This document shows, piece by piece, positions 56,626-64,000 of a DNA stretch of 64,000 bases. Location of the stretch: NCBI GenBank assembly GCA_029168955.1, contig JAPDOI010001713.1, positions 62,001-126,000 on the forward strand. The letters are read 5' to 3'. The stretch is from Aplectana chamaeleonis. Taxonomy: Eukaryota; Nematoda; Chromadorea; Rhabditida; Cosmocercidae. A program made the translations under genes and the position numbers. The stretch's first letter is position 1. Each line of letters starts with the position of its first letter. The notes beneath the pieces are model-generated. The model made no database searches, was not told the origin of the DNA, and was given only the letters and a program-made list of their open reading frames with translations.

Positions 56626-57323
56626 TCAGGCAAAGGGGCGGACTTATCGCGCACAAAAATTGTCGAATAGTACTTACCGCGCTCAGAAACCGTTTCTACC
56701 GCGAGCGAAAATCCAAGTAGAACTGATCGCGGACAAGTTGCGGCTGCTCGATATCATCGCGATGTGTGTCCGACAGAATTGCGGACTTATCGCGCGCAGC
56801 TACTGGTAAGTAGAACTCACCGCGATCGCAAATCGTTTCTATCGCGTACAACAATGTAACTAGGACTGATCGCGAAAGAAGTGCATTGCATTCCGGCTGA
56901 TCGCGAGCAACGGCACATATCGGACTGACCGCGACGGACACCGCGCCGACTACGATGCACTGTTTTGTGTGATAAACCAAGATCGTCGCCGGATTAATTA
57001 CCCAAGTTTGAGGTACATCTATAGTATCTCCTTGGTTGCTCTAGCGGGAGTACACTCTGTCCCTACGAGATAGAGGAAGTAACGCCCGAAGATGCTTAAC
57101 TTTGGTCCTAGGCTCCGCCTAGCTGTATTATAATTAATGACTTCATTATACAGAATTTTTGCGGTAGATCCTTTTTTTAACCAGGCGTACTGATCGTGAG
57201 CCCATTTAGAGCCGATCGCAAACCCTTTTAGAGCTGACCGCGCGCAAAAGCAGAGGACTGAACTCCGTTGACCCCGCGTTCGTTCCTATTCGGCGTCACG
57301 ATAAGTCCGCCCCACTGTCTGAG
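56626..57323. mobile_element. SL1-carrier element with CTCAGGCAAAGGGGCGGAC ends
   Basis: CTCAGGCAAAGGGGCGGAC TTATCG at the left is inverted at the right (CGATAAGTCCGCCCCACTGT CTGAG). Flanks of GATCGCGGACAAG and ACCGCGATCGC words surround a central SL1-like RNA gene (56991-57122). Confidence 0.75.
56991..57122 (+). ncRNA. SL1-like spliced leader RNA gene (best copy)
   Basis: Nematode SL RNAs donate a 22-nt leader to mRNA 5' ends by trans-splicing. Here 56991-57012 starts GGATTAATTACCC and ends AAGTTTGAG, one mismatch from SL1, followed by GT (GTACATC). The leader folds as TACC...GGTA around the splice site. A 7-bp stem follows (CTCTGTC 57055-57061 with GATAGAG 57069-57075). Then come AACTTTGG (57098-57105) at the Sm-site position and a perfect 3' hairpin CTAGGC-TCC-GCCTAG (57108-57122). 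This order matches SL RNA. The upstream block ACGATGCACTG...GTCGCC is conserved with the 31.6-kb copy and could be the promoter. Expression is unknown. Confidence 0.75.
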
Positions 57324-57526
57324 ATTATGTATGACAGTCCATTGCTTACTTGAAGCCGGTTTTTCCATTCCTTAGTTGGATCGGTAGCCGTTGAGAGCAG
57401 GGGGCGAGGCTCGAGCGATCACACTAAGTTACGGCCGTATAGGGCTGATTGGAGCTCGTTTCAGAACCTTTTTGTTATTGGTGGAGACTGAAAGATTGTG
57501 CTTATCGTGGACACTGTCCTTAACTT

Positions 57527-57826
57527 GAACGCAGCGTTCACGATAATCATCCTCAGTGACTTTCCACAGTGAAATAATTGGCGAGAAGGTTTCTAGGCTC
57601 CCAGTGTTGAAAAAACGGTAGAAAACGAGCCAGGAGTGGCAAAACTGCGACTGCAAACAAGCGTTTTGGTGTTCCAGAACCGCCCACGTGCTCCAGTTCC
57701 GCCATCTCGATGTGAACATATGAACACTCGAGATGGTGAGAGGAGCTTGTTTGTCATACAAGATTTGAAGTTCTTGTTGTTAGAAAAGAACCACCTCAGT
57801 GAAATTTTAGCGAATTTTGAAAACTA
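57527..57826. mobile_element. TTAA-family left end
   Basis: ACTTGAACGCAGCGTTCACG resembles the left TIR; just upstream, TTATCGTGGACACTGTCC TTAA (to about 57518) is a right TIR of a neighbouring copy. The partner ends are unclear. Confidence 0.45.
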
Positions 57827-57960
57827 GCCAGAAAACGTCGCCAAAAAACACCCAAAAACTTGCTCTTTGAACAAGTCTAGTGAGAAACGAATAGCATGAA
57901 AGGCAACTCCGCAACAGGAGAGAAATAACGCTACGTGCCCGTTAAATTTAGATCTTTGAA

Positions 57961-58424
57961 AGGCACTGTTCAAGACGAAAAAGTTGTCTGTTTTTTGGCA
58001 AAAACGTGGGCACTGGGTCCCTCTAAGAAGACTAAGAACGGAAGTGCGACGAAAAACGGCCTGTAAGTGGGTGAGAATCTCGTGGGCCAGCCAACCCATT
58101 GGGCCAATCCGCCCACGTCCTATGACAGTTGCCCTGAATTCGTGGTTGGATGAGCGATGGTTTCCGATCAAAAGCCCCGTTCTTCCCTTCATTCTCCACT
58201 TCTTTCTTTTCTCATGTCAGCTCACACAGATCGGCTGCAAAAAGGCGGGAGTTACAAGCCTCGGACAACTCGTCCACAATGCTTCCCTAGCTGAATTTTG
58301 AGGGGCCATAACTCCGTTTCCAGAGGGTCTTGTACGAATCCAGGGACATCGTTGAAATCACCATGGGACCGTTTTCAAGATAGGCGGAAAAACAGAAAAA
58401 CGACTTTTATCATGAACACTGCCT
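57961..58424. mobile_element. TTAA-family element C, copy 2
   Basis: AGGCACTGTTCAAGACG at the left and ATCATGAACACTGCCT at the right, followed by TTAA (58425-58428). The block GTTACAAGCCTCGGACAACT is shared with 20427-20911 and 63504 onward. Confidence 0.7.
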
Positions 58425-58447
58425 TTAATGCTCCACCCCAAATTTAA

Positions 58448-58996
58448 AGGCAGTGGTCACGATGAAAAACGTTATCGAAAAAACTACAAAAATCAGCTTA
58501 GATCAAAAACAGCTGAAAAACTATGAAGGTAGCGCGGTGAAAAACGATCTACAAATAGAGTTTCTAGGGCCCAAAGAAGCTAGTTCGTGCACACGTGCAC
58601 AGCGATGACGAAACAGATCGCAGTCTCATGCCGAGCAGTCAAAAATCATCGACATTCAGAGGACGAAATAAATGCAAATTTAACGAATAAAAACAGTTGA
58701 ATAATGAAAGCATCACTTCAGTCAATGTTTTTGACTAGATGTGTACATAAATTCTAAGGTTCATTGATTGACATTTAATTTCAAGCTAGCTGATGTTCTT
58801 TATATAAGAGGTCATCGATGCCGATGATGTGGAGAGGGCTCGTCCACCATCAAAAGACAAGAAAGTTCAGGTTTCAAGTTCGGCCCAAAACAAGGGTTTT
58901 TTTCGCGATTTTTTCTTATATGTCCTACTACTCGAGACCCAGGAAAGGATTTGGAGAGAAAAAGACGACAAGCATATTTGATCGCGACCACTGCCT
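58448..58996. mobile_element. TTAA-family element A, copy 3 (reverse, intact)
   Basis: AGGCAGTGGTCACGATGAAA and CGCGACCACTGCCT are flanked by TTAA on both sides (58444-58447, 58997-59000). Its sequence is the reverse of 26165-26711. Confidence 0.85.
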
Positions 58997-59245
58997 TTAA
59001 CCCTCTCAGTGAATTTTCCCGACCCTGAGAATTCCTTTGTAGCTTTCTCACTTCGAAATTTTAGAATTAATGAAAACTTTTATACATTCATTGTAAAATT
59101 TAGTTCTCCTAAATATCGTGTTTTGGATTTTTAAATTCATTCTTCAACGCGCCTCATTCGCTGATGTTTTGTATTTTGCCAGCTCTTATTCACGAGTGAG
59201 AGCCAAATAAAATTTCGATAGATTCTTTTTGTTCCCTGCTCAAAG

Positions 59246-59350
59246 ACCAGTGCCGAAGAGCTCAAAGATCTGCGCCACATGCGCTTCGAAGATCGCATTG
59301 GCAGTCATGATGGATTCGACAAACTTCTTCTATTTATACAACAGGCATAA
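59246..59350 (+). CDS. possible terminal exon of an unrecognised protein
   Basis: A 34-codon frame, EELKDLRHMRFEDRIGSHDG then FDKLLLFIQQA, ends at TAA 59348-59350. It is preceded by a pyrimidine tract and AG (CTGCTCAAAG at 59236-59245, or CCAG at 59247-59250). Codon choice is balanced and charged-residue-rich, unlike the AT-rich surroundings. An in-frame TAG at 59219 means it needs splicing. I do not recognise the family, and no upstream partner exon was found. Confidence 0.3.
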   Translation, partial: TSAEELKDLRHMRFEDRIGSHDGFDKLLLFIQQA

Positions 59351-59399
59351 AAGGGTTTCGTTTTTTTTTCAATGAGCGAGATCACTCAGCAATCTTCAT

Positions 59400-60555
59400 G
59401 GATATATTATGAGGGATGTGATGGTTGGGGTTCGACGATGCACCATACAATGTATAAAGAAGGGGTGTAGAAATCTCATATTCACTGCCTCGAGCCTGGG
59501 CCAACTGGTTTGTACAAGTCGAAGCTGCTCGGAAGTGATTTGTTTCCATTTCCGAGCGTTTTTGCGCTCAGCAGCCCCGGTCACATTTCGGTTTCTTCTG
59601 CCCGTAAACCGTAAAAACAGCCTCCTGCAAGGGAGAAGTTTAGAGTGTCAAATGCATCCGCTAAAATGAATTGTATCTGAAACTCTCGGGACTCTTTAGG
59701 GGTTTGGACAGTTCAAGTCGCGGCGTTGCTCGACGCGACCAACAGCCAATACGATCCTTGCCAGTAGGATTACAAGAATTCTCGGAATCTCTTCCGCTGG
59801 GAGAGTCACAAAAGCAAACCCTCAGAATCCCATTCGCTTATGGCCCTGTCCTCTCGTGACTCCGCCCTAGTATAAAAACTTCTCTCCTGGGCTGTTCTAC
59901 GATGTTTCTCTCGAGGGGGTTGGGGCGGAGTTGAACTTCTGAACGGTTTTTCTCCGCTTCGTATGCATTGATCACCTTAAAGCTTGTGGCCTGCTGGCTC
60001 CTGCTGCTCTGCTGTTGCTGCGTGCACGTGTTCTCCTTCTCTCTCGCTCGTTTTCTCGCACTAACATTCACGTATTCGATTCATGAACCCTGTTCTTTAG
60101 CCGCTGACCACGTCGGCCAGGTCCGCCCCCTCGGGGAGCTCCTAGAATGTGCGTGTGTATTCAGCCGAGTTTCGGACTGGAAATTGATTTCCTACGTAGG
60201 TGTCTTAACTTGAATGCATTCTAAGGAAACGAGCCGACTTTCAAGTTCCTCCATTTCTGGAGGCAGAGAACGAAAACAATTAAAAATACTTGTTTATAAC
60301 AAATAAGCGCCCTATCCTGGCTACAACCTGTTCTACGCATAAGAACACAACAACGCGTACTTGCGAGCGAGAGGAGCAGAGGCAGAGGTAGGCAGAGGTG
60401 GAAATTCTGGCAAATTCTCATTGATGGGTACTAGGTTAAAACTACCTCTCCTAATATTTTTGGAACATTTGCATAGAATGTTTTCTTCAACTGCACCGCT
60501 TTGCTTCAGTCTAACGTGGCCCAACCTCGTAAAAAATAAAAGAGAAAACATTCCA
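59400..60555. other. DNA with no supported gene
   Basis: A TATAAAA near 59871 and a C/T-rich region with a short hydrophobic frame at 59968-60213 look promoter-like or coding-like, but neither is convincing. Confidence 0.3.
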
Positions 60556-60559
60556 AGTT

Positions 60560-60705
60560 TCGGAGGCAAATTTAGTTTGTCCCCTCGCGTGCTTGTGCGG
60601 AGCGAGGGAAGAGACAGCGAGAAAGAGTGTAGGGGAAGGCAACGCAGCATACGCGCGCACACGCACGCGATCGACGGCGATAAATTTCACTCCGAAACAG
60701 AGGAT
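60560..60705. repeat. dispersed repeat (GCGCGCGAGGG...), copy 3, reversed
   Basis: CCCTCGCGTGCTTGTGCGGAG with GACAGCGAGAAAGAGTGTAGG is the reverse complement form of 12823-12945 and 18178-18320. Confidence 0.65.
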
Positions 60706-60916
60706 ATGTATGCTTTTTGAGCAATTCCTTGCACACTCAGGTCGAGAAAACCCCCCGACGTGTCCGGACTGCGCCGTCCGCAGTGCGCTCGAGTGCGCCC
60801 GCCTAAACGATTGGTATACTCATCACTGGGGACGGGAGAGGACGCCGAATGATGACTAAGGACAAAGAAGACGGCGCAGTCCGGCTTTCGTCCGACTATG
60901 AACGGGGGCCTAATTA

Positions 60917-61000
60917 GGGATGTGCGTAATAGAAACTCTGTGATTCGTTCGTCATTAGTCGTTCAACGAGCCAAACTCTCGTTGGTCGTTAAAAATCCAA
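60917..61000. mobile_element. left end of a CGTT word element
   Basis: TAGGGATGTGCGTAATAG is followed by TTCGTTCGTCATTAGTCG and CGTTGGTCGTT words. It resembles the CAGGGATGTGC ends; no right end is certain. Confidence 0.4.
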
Positions 61001-61136
61001 ACTTTGAAAAGAAGCACAGTTGAATCAAGAAAAAACCTTGATGAATAAAAAAGGAGGGATGGCTTCAATGAATGTATGTTTCGCAAGACATTCATGACCT
61101 TGTTCGTTAGAGAACCTAGTTCAGACTGCAAACCTA

Positions 61137-61868
61137 CTCAGGCAAACCATCGCTCCGAGCGGTACCGGAGAGCTACTCGAGCGGCGCTGCGCTGCCTCTC
61201 CGCTCCGAGCGAAAATTAGCCATCTACTCGGGCCACAGCAGCCGCTCTCCGGGCCACAGCAGTATCGCTCGGAGCGATCTTCGGTCCCAACTGGCACTGC
61301 GGTCTCTGTTCGGGCGATTTTCAAAAATTTCCTAATTGCTTAATTTTCTTTATTTCCGCCTCTTCTGTAGAGGATCAAGCCTGTTAAGAGGATAAGGCAC
61401 CTGTTACAGCCTGTGGGTCAGGAGGATAATCCTGCCACAGGCCGCAACAAGGATACCATCCCAGCATGATCCGCAATGAGGAAGCATTCCCCACCGCGGG
61501 CCATGGAGGATCCCCTCGGCCGCCAAAAATTGTCATCCTGAGAGTGATCCGAGGTCACCTCTCAAGAGTGGCCTCGAAAGGCCAACTACCCGTCTACACG
61601 AGGCGAGCCGCCTTTTATACCCGCAGGATTGGTTGTTCTTTGAGTGATAACGTGGCTCGCACGTTATCACTCAAAGAACAGCCAATCCCGCGTCTCTCTA
61701 TCTCTGGCGATGGCACCGCTGTGGCGCCGAGAGCGACCGGAGAGCGACCGAGGGGCGAACTGGCACCGGACAGGGACCGCGGTGCCAGTTGGCCCCTCGG
61801 CCGCTGTCCGGGCGATGACGTCATAATTGGGAGGAGCCGGTCCCGCTCGGAGCGATGGTTTGCCTGAG
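61137..61868. mobile_element. 732-bp TIR element (CTCAGGCAAACCATCGC)
   Basis: CTCAGGCAAACCATCGCTCC at the left is inverted at the right (GGAGCGATGGTTTGCCTGAG). The flanks are TA on each side. It carries a nested hairpin at 61626-61688. Confidence 0.8.
61626..61688. repeat. near-perfect 63-bp hairpin
   Basis: The arms are GGATTGGTTGTTCTTTGAG TGATAACGTG and CACGTTATCA CTCAAAGAACAGCCAATCC around GCTCG. The stem has about 29 bp with a single mismatch. It is probably a nested small foldback. Confidence 0.8.
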
Positions 61869-61869
61869 T

Positions 61870-62520
61870 ATATAATTTCGAAAAATATGAATGAAAGCTT
61901 CATACTCGAGGGTCTGGTTTTTTGATTTTGAGGTTTTTCCTCTTTTCGGTGTGGAAAGAATCACCATGAAAAAGCGAGGAAATCTGGAGTTTTTAGATTT
62001 TTTCGGGGCTGAATTCGCCGTTGTCCGCTATATGATGTGATATGACATATACCTCGTGGTGACAACACGGAGATCTGCACCGATTTTGCCCTAACTGTTC
62101 TTTGCCCAGAGTCGCGAGTCGAGCGCGAACGTCGCTCTGAGCGTGTCCCGACTATGTGGGGAAGGTCAGAAGAAATTAGCACCCAGGTGGAAATCTCATC
62201 CACTTAGAGGTTCTACCACCGATTTATTGAAATTTCTTCTCGAATTTACGAACGGAAATCGCAGATTGCACCCCTGACTTTCCAATAGTCGGACACAGGT
62301 CTCTTCGGTTGTGGCCTGCAGGCACAACCCGATATTATCGATTCCATGGCGAAATGCATAAAACGTCATGGATAGTGTGGTATTACCTTCACTGAAACTG
62401 GTTGCGGTGATTCTATCTCTTTTTTTGCAACATGAAGTCCCCAGCTGTTGCGTGACATTCGAAAATCTGTGCTAGATGACCGACGCAGGACTACTCAGAA
62501 AAAATGAAAACAAGTTGCCA
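61870..62520. other. DNA with no recognised feature
   Basis: No supported feature. Confidence 0.35.
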
Positions 62521-62523
62521 GCA

Positions 62524-63290
62524 ATATAAAAGACCGCAAACAGGTTACCTGTAACATACCTAAGCCGATGTAAGTTACTTGCGACTTATCTCAGGTCATT
62601 TAAGTTACATGCAACACATCGAGTGCAGTGCGCCTCTGGTATCTCACGTGTAACTTAAGAGGCGCAAGATAAGTCGCAGGTAACTTAAATTGGCCAAGAA
62701 GGCATTTCCTAGAAGAATATACGACTCCTGAGGTCAGCCTCAGAACAGGCGCTGCTGTCGGTTCAATTACCTAAGTTTGAGGTACTGAACCCCGCAGTTC
62801 AGAGAAAGCCCCGCAGAGCGTTTTCCACTTTTCGTGGTCACATGCGGACGCTATAAGTGTAAGTTACATGTAACATAAACGTAACTTACATGTAATATAA
62901 ACTGAAGTTACATGTGATATAAATGTAAGTTACATGTAACATAAAAGTAAGTTACTTGAGACTTCCAAGTAACTTACAAGTAACTTGTTTTTCTTTTTCT
63001 GAGGTGCTATCCAACTTTTGTGCCAGCTATGTACTCGAGTAGAGGACTGGACGTCTTGTAATGGAAGTGTGAAATCGGAAGGGAAGCAATGCGGGTTCGA
63101 TTTTTGTCAGTGCTGACAACTCAAAAAAATCAAAACAAGTTACTTGTAATATAAAGGTAACTTACTTGAATGTCTCAAGTAACTTACATTTATATTACAT
63201 GTAACATACATTTATATTACATGCAACTTAAAATTATATTGCATGTAAGTTACACTTATGTTACATGTAACTTACATTTATATTTTACTA
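62524..63290. repeat. array of TTACATGTAA words between SL1-like copies
   Basis: GTAAGTTACATGTAACATAA and the variant AAGTTACTTGTAACTTA recur many times (62540-62690, 62860-62985, 63130-63290) in both orientations. The array flanks the SL1-like copies at 62760 and 63403. It is related to the 19.1-19.7-kb block. Confidence 0.75.
62760..62837 (+). ncRNA. SL1-like RNA copy (plus)
   Basis: The leader 62760-62781 starts GGTTCAATTACCT and ends AAGTTTGAG, two mismatches from SL1, then GT. GGTTCA pairs with the downstream TGAACC, so the T-to-C change is matched in the stem. A hairpin CCAC-TTTTC-GTGG (62825-62837) follows a U-rich stretch. The Sm site is degenerate. Confidence 0.55.
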
Positions 63291-63339
63291 TGGGTAGCCA
63301 TCACGTGACGCAGACGACACGCGACGCAGAGAGCGCGTC

Positions 63340-63424
63340 CCAGACCACACACTACGGAAAAATGTTGTTCGGGGCCTTCCCTGCTGGTGTGGGGTCAAGT
63401 ACCTCAAACTTGGGTAATTGAACC
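63340..63424 (-). ncRNA. SL1-like RNA copy (minus), one mismatch from SL1
   Basis: On the minus strand 63424-63403 starts GGTTCAATTACCC and ends AAGTTTGAG, followed by GTACTTGACC. Only one base differs from SL1. Downstream is a U-run (ACATTTTTCCG) in a possible Sm position. It faces the 62760 copy across the word array. Confidence 0.6.
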
Positions 63425-63503
63425 AACAACAACGCCAGTCGTAAGCCTGAACTCGCGAGTGCGTCGCACATCCCTCTTGGAAGTATCTTCTCGGTTGATT
63501 TAA

Positions 63504-64000
63504 AGGCAGTGTTCACGATAATCTTCGATTTTGAGATTAATCGCTAAATCGATTGTTTGGCCCCCGAGTAGAACTGAAATGACGAAGAAACCGAGAAAAA
63601 CGCACCAGAAGGGCACGGAATCCTCAAGTATCAGCCCGCCTCTCGCGATAAACTTCATCCTCGAATTTTCCATGACAAACGCTTCTTGTGGCTCTCAGAA
63701 GCAGAACAGCGTCGAATAAACGGGACGAAAAGCTACCCAGGAGCCGAAAAACGGCATAGAAAAGTGGGCAAACCCCGCCATTGTGGGCAAGTCCCGCCTC
63801 TTCCCGCCCCTCGACGTGAACAAAGGAACACTCGAAATCGTGAGTTCGTCGATGGTTTCCGATCAAAAGCCCCGTTCTTCCCTTCATTCTCAACTTCTCT
63901 CTTTACTCAGGTCAGCTCGCATACATTGGCTGCAGAAGACGGAAGTTACAAGCCTCGGGCAACTCGTCTACCATTTTCCCTAGCTCAATTTTTGAGGGAC
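63504..64000. mobile_element. TTAA-family element C, copy 3, runs off the window
   Basis: AGGCAGTGTTCACGATAA follows TTAA at 63500-63503. The sequence then tracks element C (GTCAGCTCGCATACATTGGC, GTTACAAGCCTCGG) to the last base. The right end lies beyond the window. Confidence 0.75.

Noticed and set aside
59968..60213. Small secreted-protein-like frame with a Leu/Cys-rich start
   Set aside because: The hydrophobic stretch is read from a CTGCTG-type run; there is no homology and no cleavage-site context that I trust.
61626..61688. Transcription terminator hairpin
   Set aside because: It lies inside a non-coding TIR element with no upstream gene. A nested foldback explains it better.
62524..63290. 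CRISPR-like or telomeric array
   Set aside because: The words are palindromic, unevenly spaced and in both orientations. There are no unique spacers and no TTAGGC runs; the context is eukaryotic.

Overview
The window looks like a repeat-rich stretch of a nematode nuclear genome. The evidence is one intron-rich alpha-tubulin gene with nematode-style T-rich acceptors (TTTCAG, TTTTAG), mariner relatives, and several copies of a 22-nt sequence that matches the nematode spliced leader SL1 and is followed by GT. I cannot name the species.

Layout. Positions 517-22871 (+) hold exons 2-13 of an alpha-tubulin whose spliced product would be about 450 residues. It is spread over 22 kb because its introns are packed with mobile DNA. 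From 22.9 kb to the end I recognise no second complete host gene. There is one plausible orphan terminal exon at about 59.25 kb. The rest is nested short DNA elements, foldbacks, tandem repeats and a few coding transposon remnants.

Coding mobile elements. At 46.9-50.2 kb a mariner of normal length (about 1.28 kb without its passenger) is interrupted by a 5'-truncated Penelope-like retroelement with reverse transcriptase and GIY-YIG domains. A 10-bp target duplication flanks the insert. Other mariner relics lie at 5.1 kb (5' end only), 13.2 kb (internal deletion, C-terminal half kept) and 43.5-44.0 kb (two catalytically broken C-terminal pieces back to back).

Non-coding elements fall into families that can be defined from their ends. 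These are TTAA-flanked AGGCAG elements; GC-rich palindromes with 3-bp TNA duplications; CAGGG-ended hAT-like elements with exact 8-bp duplications and interiors built from one short repeated word; long-TIR 'ACAAGGGAAC' elements; CTCAG-ended elements; and tRNA-derived SINEs.

The most interesting signal is a dispersed family of SL1-like RNA genes or pseudogenes at 19.4, 31.6, 41.0, 57.0, 62.8 and 63.4 kb. The best copy (56991-57122) has the 22-nt leader, a GT donor, a second stem-loop, an Sm-like site and a 3' hairpin. The copies sit inside elements whose flanks are arrays of short GC-rich, TCGCG-type or TTACATGTAA-type words. This suggests the SL RNA gene has been taken up and spread by repeat elements.
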